A stretch of 64,000 nt of DNA from Ilex aquifolium (GCA_951799425.1 OX637402.1:3562001-3626000), one strand, 5' to 3'; shown: positions 44,606-54,698, numbered from the stretch's first letter. Made by a program: numbers and translations. Notes: generated from the letters alone by a model not told the origin.

Positions 44606-46440
44606 TGTGATTAGCACAAAATATTGCATATATTGTATGTTGTTATGCCCCTTTGTGCTTGCTTTAGTTGTGAATTTAGGGAGAATTACGTTTAATCTTC
44701 TCTTTAATGAAGTTTTGTGTGAATGTAGGTGAAAAGGTTGTAAAAGGCTTGAGTAAGCTCCCATCATAATGTTTAAAGTCAATGAAGATGAGCGGATAGC
44801 TTAAAGGAAGGATTGGAGGGTGAAGAAACCAAGAAAAATGCAATTTGGATGAAAACCTTTCGGAAGGTTTGGCCCTAAACCTTTCGGAAGGTTTACACTT
44901 GGTCTGTCTATTCATTGTCAAAACCTTCCGAAAGGTTTTGTCTACTGGAATGAACCTTCCGGAAGGTTTGCATCGACCTTCTAGAAGGTTTTGCTCACTG
45001 AAATTCTATTTCACCTGTTCCTACACAAACCTTCCAGAAGGTTTGTATCGACCTTCCGGAAGGTTTTGCCTAGACAGCCTGCAACTCAAGCTCTGCCATT
45101 TAGAGGCCCCACCTACACTTCTCCCACTTGTCCCCTGACATCTCTTACACACATACAAGCCTCCCATCACCTCATGTTGTACTTTGGAGGCTCAAGCATT
45201 GAAGAGGAAGAGAGAGAAGAAGCAAGTGAAGGGGGTTGCAGGCTAGGCTTGTCCTAGCCTGCCCAAGCCATCAAATCAGCCCCCTTTTGATGGGAAGCCT
45301 GTGACACACCTAGAGGGAGCTCCATGGACGAAAATGCATCATTCATTACACATTATTCAGATTGTATTGCATTGTAGAGAAAGAAACTCCTAGGAAGGAG
45401 ACATAGTTTAGAAAGAGAAAGCTTAGATTTTTACATTTCTTCCATCCATTTCATTTGTGATCTTCTGTAAGATGTTTGTAAGCTTCATTTATTGTCTTTA
45501 ATGTCATTTATTACAAGTGCATTGCAAGTTTAGTTGAGTATCCTAGCATCTACCATTGTTGTATTTAAGTTTTTCATCTCAAGCTCTTCAAATGGGTATA
45601 AAATGCATTTTCTCCTAATTTGACTTTTCTTGCATTAATTTAAGTTCAAATCTTCATTGCTTTACGATGTCTCTTTACTTCATTTATGTTCTTGCATTAA
45701 GTATGAGTAGCTAAGCTTTAAGTTGGCTAATCAAAGGGAGAACTCCTCTTGGGTATGCTAAATCAACTCTTTTTCTTTCCTCCTCGTAGTGTACGTTGAT
45801 TTGGTTTGACTAGGTTGAGTGTGGACATGGTTGTGAGTTCTTGATACACCGTAGACTTGTCACGGTATATGCTTGAATCCTCACATTTTTATTAGTCCCG
45901 CGCTTCCTATGAATCAATCAAACATCTAGACACCATTGGAGGAAGATCTTGAGTTGATTTGGCATTCCCATTGGAATGACCTCTTCGGATTAGCCAACAC
46001 TTGTTCCATTTCATTTTCATCTTGAAAACAAATCACCAAATTCAAACATCAAATATTTTTACACTTTCCCTTTTTCACCAAAATCACCTTTAAAACGATT
46101 CACCTCATTCCCTGAGTAGACAACCTTGAAATACGATTTCCAAGTAAAACACGACATTCAAAAGTCTCTTTGCGCTTGGGGAGCACTTTTGTTCACACAC
46201 ATACACACATTTCATTCCCACACTATTTCGTTTACCCCATTTCTTGCATCATTCCCAAGGGAGAGTGACACTCCCCTATCCATATAAGTCATACACATAC
46301 TATGAAATCATGGTAGGAAATTAGGGTCAACGGAAGAAGAACTCATACTATGAAGAACTCAAGCCACTCCCAAAACATACCATTTAACAATTCAAAAATT
46401 GCTCTCTTATTCTAGTTCTTTCAATTATCTAAGATACTGA
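44606..46440 (+). repeat. 3' LTR of the plus-strand Athila-like element
   Basis: Begins TGTGATTAGCAC after the purine tract. A TATA box (GGTATAAAATGC) lies near 45596. The upstream part carries seven CCTTCCGGAAGG palindromes. The right end is placed near 46440 because sequence resembling R1 starts there; it was not confirmed by a duplication. No 5' copy is in the window. Confidence 0.65.
44850..45070. repeat. AAACCTTCCGGAAGGTTT palindromes
   Basis: Seven copies in about 220 bp. Examples are AAACCTTTCGGAAGGTTT, AACCTTCCGGAAGGTTT and GACCTTCTAGAAGGTTTT. The complete form is an 18-bp perfect palindrome centred on CCGG. It sits upstream of the LTR TATA box. Confidence 0.88.
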
Positions 46441-46860
46441 ATTAAGGATTCAGTCTTTCTTCTCTTTCTCTCTCTGCATATTGCTGCATTATTATTTCAA
46501 TTTCGGTTCAAGTATAAACACATAATTGTGTTCATTGGAGTCTTGGAGATTGAAGTGATGCATCTTCAAGAACGAAATATGTTCTATCTTTGGAGACAGT
46601 TACGTATCAACCTTAAGTACCGAGAGGGAACAAATATGTCTTAAGAAAACTGTGATTATACGGTGCTTGGATTATTGTTTTTATTATTGGATTTCTAGAT
46701 TTCTAGTTTTCTGGATTTTACTATTCATGTTGTTCTGCGTCAATGTAAGTGCACTAGTTTTGATTTCTATACATTATGTTTAAATTAGTGCATAAGTTAG
46801 ACTTTATACAGTTTAATATAATCTAGTTATATACACATTTTTTTCTATAAAATTTTTTTG
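46441..46860 (+). repeat. R1-like repeat, diverged copy
   Basis: Aligns with 36790-37180 and 38456-38850 (CTCTCTGCATATTGCTGCAT, GGTTCAAGTATAAACAC, GTCTTGGAGATTGAAGT) but with clearly more differences than those two show to each other. It is therefore an independent member of the same repeat family. Confidence 0.6.
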
Positions 46861-47203
46861 GTGGAAAAATCAGAGAGCAAAAATAGAAAGTTGGTGTCCA
46901 GAAAATCAGCAGGTGTGCAAGAGCAGAAGCTCCAATTTCTGAGGTTTTGATGCAGTTTTTTCCTTGTGCGTTTTGCTGAAAATTTCAGATAAGTGACCCC
47001 TTTGTTTTGATTGTTGAAATATAGGAGTTTTGAAGTGAAATTGGGTAGCATATGCAGTAGATTTTTCTGTTCATGTTATACTTGATTTTGTGTTGCGAAT
47101 TTGTGTGAGATTCTGTAACAGAAATTTCAGCCACTGTTTTGGTGTTTTCTGCTCTTGTTCTTTGTTGTTTTGGTGAGCTAATTAGCTTCGATATACCAAA
47201 CAC
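46861..47203. other. Unassigned sequence
   Basis: No coding region or repeat that I recognise; T-rich on the plus strand. It could be host intergenic DNA. Confidence 0.5.
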
Positions 47204-47467
47204 GGATTCGGATCCCCTCCATTACCCCTTCCCTTCAATTCCCCTCAATACAGTGTTAGATGAGTGACATGTGTAAGATTCTGGATTTCAATGGACAAGA
47301 TTTTTTCCTTGTGGAAAAATTACTTAATAATGGTTAACACTCCATCAATAATAAAATGAATGAGAAAAAATCTTATCCATTGAAATTCAAAATTTTATAC
47401 ATGTCACTCATCTAGCACTGCATTGAGGGAAATTGAAGGGAAAGAATAACAGAGGGGATCTAAATCC
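47204..47467. mobile_element. MITE with about 105-bp terminal inverted repeats, 9-bp duplication
   Basis: The left arm, GGATTCGGATCCCCTC and on, and the right arm, reading GGATTTAGATCCCCTC in reverse complement, match over roughly 105 bp (TAGATGAGTGACATGT shared), leaving a short unpaired centre. The flanks are ACCAAACAC (47195-47203) and ACCCAACAC (47468-47476), a 9-bp duplication with one mismatch. Long inverted repeats with a 9-bp duplication are the mark of Mutator-like MITEs. No coding capacity. Confidence 0.85.
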
Positions 47468-47705
47468 ACCCAACACAAAGGAAAAGAAAAAAAGAGATAA
47501 ATGAGCTAAGTCTGCTCTTTTCATATTTCAAGTTGAAGTGTCCACATCGAAGTGTCTTTTATCAAATGGGAAATTCCCTTTTTGAGAGCCATGCAGTTGT
47601 TTGGGAAGTATTATCCTAATTCAAGAAAAAAATAATCCACCCTTCCCATAAAATATCAACTGTATACATCTTTTTCGGTTTGTTTAGTTTCAGTTTTTTT
47701 TTTTC

Positions 47706-48277
47706 TGATGGTGTAATTCCATGTGAATGAGCAGCGAGTTAGAGTATAATTGCTAGGAACATATCTGAGCTACAAGGCCCGTGAATTGGTGGTTGAATGC
47801 TCTAGTTGTCCGAGGTGTGGTGTGTGTAACACGTAGAAATATAGTGGTTCACCAGCTTGGGAGCTCAGCTAGTCTACTCTTCAATGGAGTCTCTTGCTCC
47901 TAGAATCTATATTCATCTAGAAAATGTTTTACAAGATGCATTTGATGCCAGTAGGGTTCTCTGCCTCTTGATTGAGGCGCTGTACAGTATTTATAGTGTA
48001 ATTCCTATCTCTAAGGGATTTTCACCGAGATCTTTGTCCTTCATCCGTGGGATCTTCCTTGATTTTTGGGAGAGGATCTTGGTTAGTTGAGAGTTTTGTG
48101 CCTTGATTATAGCTTTCCATTGCTTTGAGGATGCCATTCACTAGCCAGCTGTTTCCCTTTCAATTTCCCGTTTGTTTTCTTTGAGGAAAGCTTGAGGTCT
48201 GGATTGCGGAGCCCTGGTTACTATGTCTGACCTCCTTGTCTGACCTCATATTTAGAGCTTTTTTCTAGGTATCATCA
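47706..48277 (-). repeat. 3' LTR of Tat-3
   Basis: 572 bp, TGATGGTGTAATTCC to TAGGTATCATCA on the plus strand. A minus-strand TATA box (CACTATAAATACTG) is near 47990-48003. The adjoining minus-strand GGGTTGGGGGGCAAC is the purine tract. Confidence 0.92.
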
Positions 48278-48509
48278 GTTGCCCCCCAACCCTTGGCCCA
48301 AGCGAGCTTGGGCAGGGGCTGAGTCGATGCTGAATTGAGATAGACTTCCACACATCGACCTCGATTTGCATGAGCTCGAGGTGCAGAGAGCTGCTGCTTT
48401 TCCTACGGTTGCCGAGTTCCCAGTTGTTCTCATTGCTTCGAGAAGTGCTTCTTAAAGCAAAATTATTGACTTTATGAGCTGCCGGACTTTTTTTTTTTAT
48501 GAACTAGGG

Positions 48510-49345
48510 AACTCATCATGAGCTTCAGGGCTCTTTTAAGGAATTAAAGAATTCATTATGAGCTACAAGGCTCTTTTTAGGAATTAAATAGCCCATTCCG
48601 AGCTCCTAGGCTCTTTTCTGAACTATTGGAGTTCTTCGTGGGCTGTGTTGCTCATATCATGAACTGAATAGTTCAGCGCGAGCTACGTGGCTCATATTAT
48701 GAGCTGAAGAGTTCAGCGTGAGCTGTTTGGCTCAAGTTATGAACTGAATAGTTCATCGTGAGCTACGTGGCTCAAGTTATGAACTGAAGAGTTCATCGTG
48801 AGCTGCTTGGCTCAAGTTATGAACTGAAGAGTTCGTCGTGAGCTGCGTGGCTCAAGTTATGAACTAAAGAGTTCATCGTGAGCTGCTTGGCTCAAGTTAT
48901 GAACTGAATAGTTCATCGTGAGCTGCGTGGCTCAAGTTATGAACTGAAGAGTTCATCGTGAGCTGCGTGGCTCAAGTTACGAACTGAAGAGTTCATCGTG
49001 AGCTGCTTGGCTCAAGTTATGAACTGAATAGTTCATCGTGAGCTGCGTGGCTCAAGTTATGAACTGAAGAGTTCATCGTGAGCTGCTTGGCTCAAGTTAT
49101 GAACTGAAGAGCTCATCTTGAATTTATGAGCTGAAGAGCTCATCGGATGTTTATGAGCTGAAGAGCTTATCTTGAGTTCATGAGCTGAAGAGCTCATCTT
49201 AAATTTATGAGCTGAAGAGCTCATCGGATGTTTATGAGCTGAAGAGCTCATCGGATGTTTATGAGCTGAAGAGCACATCTTGAATTTATGAGCTGAAGAG
49301 CTCATCGGATGTTCATGAGCTGAAGAGCTCGTCTCGTTCTCTGAC
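48510..49345 (-). repeat. Hairpin tandem arrays in Tat-3 (40-bp and 27-bp units)
   Basis: Regular 40-bp units run from about 48650 to 49110 (about eleven copies). Each holds two small inverted repeats, GAACTGAAGAGTTC and GAGCTGCTTGGCTC. From 49110 to 49345 the unit becomes 27 bp with TGAGCTGAAGAGCTCA, a 6-bp stem with a GAAG loop. Degenerate units extend left to about 48510. The 27-bp part is an open frame on the minus strand (MSSSAHK repeats). Confidence 0.9.
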
Positions 49346-49429
49346 ATTTTCCCTTCTCTTGGGGGAGCGATCTCTGTCTCTTCTTGGGGACCTATCTCGT
49401 CCTCTTTCTTTCCTAGGACTTCAATCCCT

Positions 49430-50559
49430 CTTATTTTCTTCCTTCACTTTTTCCTTCTGTGAGGATGAGCTCCCTACCTTTGAGAGAAGGGCTTCCTCGC
49501 CATTAATATACTTTTCTGCTTTAGCCAGCACCTCTACCATGCTTGCTTGCGGGTTCTTTGATATAGAAAATATCAAATCCTTCGACTACACTCCTAATCC
49601 AGCAATGAAAGCAGTGATAGCAAACTTCTCATCTGGAATTTCTACCTTCAGGGATTCTGAATTGAACCTTTGGACATAAGACCGTACGTTCTCGTTGGGT
49701 CCTTGTTTTACATTCAACAGGTGGTAGCTCGGCTTTCGGTAGGTCCGAGCTCCTATGAAATGAGATACAAAATATATGGAGAGCTCTTTAAAGGATGAGA
49801 TCGAGGCTGGTGGGAGCCTGTGAAACCAGGCTAGGGCAGAGCCTTTCAACGTGATGGCAAAGGCTCTGCAACGTACAGGATCCTGGTATCCATGCAGCTT
49901 CATCTAGTTCTTGTAAGTGTTGAGATGATCTACGGGATCTTTCATTTCGTCAAAGATTTCTATTTGTGGCATCCTGAACTTTGGTGGGAGAGGAAAGTGC
50001 AACACTCCAGTGGTGAATGGGGACTCGGTCTGTTGTACTAGGGCGTCCATTGTAACCGGAGTCTTGCTCTTTACAGCCTCCTTCATGTGGCTGAGCTCTT
50101 GCTGGATGTCCTTGAAGCGTTGCTCCCAGTGCTGCTCTCTCCTGTCCTGCTGGTAAGGGAAAAAATCGTCCCTCTCGCCACCCATCGTTCTGACTTTGCA
50201 CTTCTTCGTTGTGGCCATTCCTAGGGGGGTAGGTAGGGAACATGCCCCCTGGTCTGGCTGCTTTCTCCTCCTTCGTTGACCTCTGTAAGGGGGTCCAAGT
50301 GTCGTTGTTCCCTATGAGGGGGATTATTCTGGCCTTCTTGGGCCGTTCGTGCCTCCTGTGGGCGTTGTATGAGTTTCGATAGCTCTGCGTTTTCCCTTAG
50401 CAAACGTTGGTTGACGAGGCGAAGGGCCTCCATCTCATTGTTAATGGGGGAATTAGTCTCTTGGACGTTCTCGGGTTGTCTGCCGTTGGTGGCTTCCTGT
50501 TGATCTTGCGTTCGTGGTGGGTTTGTTTGGCTTCTGCTCATGTTTCGAGTTGATACCAT
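49430..50559 (-). pseudogene. gag: Tat-3 gag
   Basis: The minus strand starts MVSTRNMSRSQTNPPRTQDQ and continues NEMEALRLVNQRLLRENAEL (coiled coil). A frame change near 50221 leads to MATTKKCKVRTMGGERDDFF, PLPPKFRMPQIEIFDEMKDP and, after one TAG (49904-49906, Gln in Tat-4), MKLHGYQDPVRCRAFAITLK, GSALAWFHRLPPASISSF and YHLLNVKQGPNENVRSYVQR. This is the Tat/Athila retrotransposon gag domain. The frame ends at 49586, but similarity continues to about 49430. Role: capsid. The copy has one stop and one frameshift. Confidence 0.87.
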
Positions 50560-50621
50560 CAGTCACTGAGAGATCAGCTTATTTGTAACAGGAACAGTCG
50601 TTCCCACAGACGGCGCCAAAC

Positions 50622-51193
50622 TGATGGTGTAATTCCACGTGAATGAGCAGCGAGTTAGAGTATAATTGCTAGGAACAGATCTGAGCTACAAGGCCCGTGA
50701 ATTGGTGGTTGAATGCTCTAGTTGTCCGAGGTGTGGTGTGTGTAACACGTAGAAATATAGTGGTTCACCGGCTTGGGAGTTCGGCTAGTCTACTCTTCAA
50801 TGGAGTCTCTTGCTCCTAGAATCTATATTCATCTAGAAAATGTTTTACAAGATGCATTTGATGCCAGTAGGGTTCTCTGCCTCTTGATTGAGGCGATGTA
50901 CAGTATTTATAGTGTAATTCCTATCTCTAAGGGATTTTCACCGAGATCTTTGCCCTTCATCCGTGGGATCTTCCTTGATTTTTGGGAGAGGATCTTGGTT
51001 AGTTGAGAGTTTTGTGCCTTGATTATAGCTTTCCATTGCTTTGAGGATGTCATTCACTAGCCAGCTGTTTCCCTTTCAATTTCCCGTTTGTTTTCTTTGA
51101 GGAGAGCTTAAGGTCTGGATTGCGGAGCCCTGGTTACTGTGTCTGACCTCCTTGTCTGACCTCATACTTAGAGCTTTTTTCTAGGTATCATCA
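50622..51193 (-). repeat. 5' LTR of Tat-3
   Basis: 572 bp, same ends as the 3' LTR. Directly left (in the element's sense, downstream) is TTTGGCGCCGTCTGTGGG, the primer-site region usual in Tat elements. Right of it is the duplication TTTTC. Confidence 0.92.
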
Positions 51194-52459
51194 TTTTCCA
51201 TTTGTTTTTCATTTGAATTCTTTTGTTTATTAGTCTTATTTTTTACTTATAATTTAGGATTTCATATTGACATCGATTGAGAGGAGTGGATAGAAGCTTA
51301 GTTTCGACCACAAGGTGATCACAATACACATATTTCCTATTATTTCTCTATGTTGATCCTACATTTATTGGAACTTCAATTCATTCATTATCTGTTTGTA
51401 AAGTGTATGGAATTTCTGTTGGAAATTAGGTTAGAATTCATGAATTCGGTATATATTTTTGTTTAGTTTTTTGGGTGAATGTAAAGTATATACTACCGGA
51501 GATTTCAAATGTAAATAGGTTTTTGTTTAGTCCTTTGGATTCATAACATTGTTTTTGTCATTCTATGAGCTCTATATGTGTGGATGATGTGCGAATAACT
51601 TTAGGAAACCATTCTCTAACTTTGATTTATTTATTTATTTATTGTTTCACATTTGTTTACGTCGTGTTTTTCTTAAGATTGAATACACATTGATATTTTG
51701 TAGGATTTTATTTTTAGAGAAAAGTTTCCTAAATTTTTTTAAAAAATAATAGGTCTTAATTTTTTACATAATACCTTTAGACACGAGGGCATTAACTAGT
51801 ATTTATGTAATTTGAATTTCAAATTCCAATAGTTATTTCATGGCGATTATTCATGGTGGTTATTCATGTTTATATAAAAAAGGTCCTGTATAATAGATTA
51901 TTTAACTCAATTTTCATTGTTTAGTTTGTAAACAATTTAAAATGAGGCTTTATTGTATCTAAAAATAGATTTATCAGAAATCTATTAGCAAACTTACCAT
52001 GGAGACAAATATCAATTTAAAGAAAGCTATCGTACTTCAAAATCTGCAAATTATTTTATTCATACATTATCCCAAACCTATTTTTCTAACTAAAAAAAGA
52101 AAAATTCAGCAACCCATTCTTGTTTATGGTGTCCATGCCTTATGCCCATTGTCTTCTTTCACTTCATTCCTCACTCTGACTACTTGTTTCTATACAATTG
52201 GCTTCAAAGCCCATTAAAATAATTCAACATTTACCTCTAGGTCCATCTGTGTGTGTGGACATTTAAGAGAGAGGGAGAGAGAGAGATTGATCAGGAACTC
52301 AGAAAATAAGTAGAATTTTTATAAGTTGTAACTTGGGTTGGGTACGTAGAAGTGGTTTCCTCACTTTAATTTAGAGGTGCACAGAAGCACTAAAACGGGG
52401 CTTATTAGATATCATACAGCGATCTCATCTCATCTTTCAGAATTTGCATGCATTCACAT
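51194..52459. other. Unassigned AT-rich sequence beside the defensin gene
   Basis: Contains a GA-rich microsatellite-like tract (52265-52290) and scattered T-rich stretches. On the minus strand just below the defensin stop, AATAAG near 52407-52412 may serve as a polyadenylation signal. No other gene is visible. Confidence 0.5.
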
Positions 52460-52638
52460 TCACTTGCAAGGTTTGTAGCAATAGCATCGACGTCGGATTC
52501 CCTTGCAGTGTCCGCCATTGATGCCGCCCTCTTTCATGCAAGCGGTTGCGCAGCTGCTGTCACTCAAACAGTGTCCCCACGAGTGTTGGCTCTTAAACTG
52601 GCATAACTTCACCGCCTTGGCCCTCATTGGACCCATTT
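52460..52638 (-). CDS. Defensin exon 2: mature peptide
   Basis: 58 codons and a TGA stop. After MGPMRAKAVK comes the cysteine-stabilised alpha-beta core. Eight cysteines are present, expected to form four disulfides, with the conserved GxC pair (HC before KGIRRRC) of the gamma-core and a basic RRR loop. Nothing in this exon is broken. Splice acceptor TTTAACAG precedes it on the minus strand. Confidence 0.92.
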
Positions 52639-52816
52639 CTGTTAAACATTATTTAACGAATAAAATTAATCAAAAAGACTTAACGTACTGTGTGAAATAA
52701 ATCAGAAGATCGACTCAATTGCAGTTCATTTAGTTTTATTGGTGCGGTGCAACATTGAAAATTTGATCAGACAAGAGAGAATAACCAGTGGTCATGATAA
52801 GCATCAGCAGTAGGAC

Positions 52817-53654
52817 CATGGTTCTGAATAACGGTAACGGTTATCGTAACGGTAACGGTAACGTTGTAACGGACGCGGGGTGAAACGGGCGTTACGTAAC
52901 GGTAACGGAAACCGAATGCGTGAATTTTTTTTTTGAACACACAACCTCCCATAAAACATGAATATTTACATATTTCAACTTAAAATCATGCAAATATGGG
53001 TGTTTAGTGATTTAGTGCATTTTATTGTATCATGAACATGATAATAAAATATCATAAATATTAATAATATATCTCAAGTCACTATGCATCAGTGACCTTT
53101 CCATTAGCAACAATTTAACAAATAAAATGCACAATTACAAATCTAACAATTTATTAAATGAAACATATTGATAGAACCAAAATGACACAAACGATTATAA
53201 AATTGACACGATTATTAAATACGCATAATAAATAATTTATACTAATGTTTAATATTTAGAACACAATAAATATTTTTTTTTTGTGGGTCTTGACTTTTGT
53301 CATGAATACGACACGATTGATACCCTTAATTGTGATACACATGTCAACTCCATTAAAATAATTAATAAATTCTGTTAAAATTATTTAATTAAACACATGT
53401 TTTATTTGACTAAAAATATATCTCAAACATACCATTATAAATTTATAATATCTAAAGATCTAAAGAGATAAGACAACATTAATGTCATTAAACCACAAAA
53501 ACAAAAACAAAAAAATAATAAAATAAAATAAAGAAAGTGGCAGTGGCAACAGGTAAGTCATTATAACCACACAAAAAAAAACAAAAAAAAAAAAAAAAGA
53601 AAGAGGCGGTGGTAAGTAACAGCTACAGCTAAGTCATTATATCCACATAAACAA

Positions 53655-53694
<40 letters not shown>

Positions 53695-54277
53695 AGAAGA
53701 GGCAGTCGGTGTCATTATATCCACATAAACAAAGCCACAAAAAAAAAAAAGAAGAAGAGGCAGTCGGTTACCAGGAGAAGAGGCAGTCGGTGCTACGCAG
53801 AACACGATGGGGCTACGCAGAACAGGGGATCAACTCGTCTTCGATCGTCCAAAGCAAGCAGCGACCACACCGACTAGAAGAGACCACAGATCTGAATACT
53901 GGTCAAGGTTTCGAGTAGGGGCTCAAATTTTTTGGAAGATCTAGAAATTTTTTGGAAGAGATCATAGATCTGATCACAGGTGCGTTTTTAAGTTTTTATT
54001 TGAAAGATTTTCTAGATCTAAACATGTATTTGAGTGAGTGTTGGTTGAATTTGGGGCTGAAATTGATTTTTGGGGCTGAAATTTGGGTTTTATACTCAAA
54101 ATTTTCGGGTTGTAACGGGTCAAAGCGGGCGTTACGGGGCCGTTACGGAACGGTAACGGCCGCTACGACTGTGAAATTCATTCTTCCCGTTATATCGGGC
54201 TGTAACGGAATCAGACCCCGCCGTTACTGTTACGTAACGGCCGTTACGCGCCGTAACGGCCGATTTTCAAAACCATG
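52817..54277. mobile_element. Non-autonomous hAT-like element with GTAACGG repeats
   Basis: 1461 bp, flanked by a perfect 8-bp duplication AGTAGGAC (52809-52816 and 54278-54285), the length made by hAT transposases. The ends are inverted: CATGGTTCTGAA on the left and CATGGTTTTGAA reading in from the right. Next to both ends are clusters of GTAACGG and its complement CCGTTAC (52830-52915 and 54110-54262), likely transposase-binding subterminal repeats. The interior is AT-rich with poly(A)-containing repeats and has no transposase. It lies within defensin exon 1. Confidence 0.9.
53480..53800. repeat. A-rich direct repeats inside the hAT-like element
   Basis: Two to three copies of a unit with TCATTATATCCACATAAACA, a run of A of varied length and GAAGAAGAGGCAGTCGGT. 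The A-runs reach over 30 bp near 53660-53690. Confidence 0.75.
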
Positions 54278-54355
54278 AGTAGGACAGCTGTTGAAAGAAA
54301 ACTCATGGCGCCCTTCATCTTGAGAGAGAGAGAGAGCAAAGTGCTTGGAATGGCC

Positions 54356-54531
54356 GGCAATGCTTGTCATTTGTAAGGGTGGCCTTGTTAGCCTTGCCAC
54401 ATAGGTGCTTAGAAGTTGCAACAAATGTCACTTCCCATGATCAATGCACAAGGTCTAGAGACAAGTCTGTCTGAGGATAGAGGCAGTGCTTGTCCTTGTA
54501 AGGGAGGCACTGTTACTGTTAGCCACGTACC
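54356..54531. repeat. Imperfect direct repeat upstream of the defensin gene
   Basis: GGCAATGCTTGTCATTTGTA at 54357 and GGCAGTGCTTGTCCTTGTAA at 54482 begin two copies of a roughly 50-bp block that both contain AAGGG(T/A)GGC and GTTAGCC. They lie in the presumed promoter of the minus-strand defensin gene. A regulatory role is possible but unproven. Confidence 0.6.
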
Positions 54532-54573
54532 AGTTCAGAATTAATGTTATTGAGATTTAAATAATTAATTTAA

Positions 54574-54698
54574 ATAATAATGTGTTAGTGATATGATCTA
54601 ATAGTATTGTTGTGATTGTACCTCTTAAACTTTTTTCTTATTATTAATTTTTGTATTAAACTTATTCCTTAAAACTCTATCACTAGACACATTATTAT
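54574..54698. mobile_element. Small MITE-like inverted repeat
   Basis: The left end AATAATAATGTGTTAGTGATA pairs with the right end TATCACTAGACACATTATTA with one extra base. The interior is about 85 bp, AT-rich and non-coding. The target duplication is not clear because the flanks are AT-rich. Confidence 0.45.

Larger units (their letters stand above)
47706..51193 (-). mobile_element. Tat-3: complete non-autonomous Tat derivative (LTR, gag, hairpin array, LTR)
   Basis: Two 572-bp LTRs (50622-51193 as 5' and 47706-48277 as 3') and a perfect 5-bp duplication TTTTC (47701-47705 and 51194-51198). In minus orientation it has a primer site region (TTTGGCGCCGTCTGTGGG), gag (50559-49586), then no protease, RT or integrase, then hairpin arrays, then a purine tract. 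I count 12 LTR differences (about 2%). It must rely on another element's enzymes. Confidence 0.93.
52460..54318 (-). pseudogene. Plant defensin gene, signal-peptide exon split by a hAT-like element
   Basis: Minus-strand gene of two exons. Exon 1 starts at the ATG at 54318-54316 and encodes a hydrophobic signal peptide of about 21 residues; its two parts are 54318-54278 and 52816-52786, with the 8-bp target duplication shared. The intron is 52785-52639 (147 bp, GT...AG, phase 1). Exon 2 (52638-52460) encodes MGPM and then eight cysteines spaced C-10-C-5-C-3-C-10-C-6-C-1-C-3-C, with the gamma-core GGHC...CYC. That spacing and the phase-1 intron in the leader are hallmarks of plant defensins, secreted antifungal peptides. 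Apart from the 1461-bp insertion, the start, splice sites and stop are intact (80 codons without it). A CT-rich leader lies just upstream of the ATG. I recognise the family, not a specific orthologue. Confidence 0.9.

Noticed and set aside
48640..49345. CRISPR-like regular repeats
   Set aside because: Units are contiguous with no unique spacers of constant length, lie inside an LTR element, and the DNA is from a plant.
52448..52615. Plus-strand frame starting MHSHSLARFVAIAS
   Set aside because: It looks protein-like, but it is antisense to defensin exon 2 and stops where the intron begins.
52503..52700. Plus-strand frame of 65 codons at the defensin locus
   Set aside because: It is the complement of defensin exon 2 and its intron; the minus strand has the eight-cysteine pattern with splice sites.
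53570..53760. Poly(A) tail of a retroposed gene near 53640-53690
   Set aside because: The A-run is one of several inside a repeated unit within the hAT-like element, and no upstream cDNA-like sequence is present.
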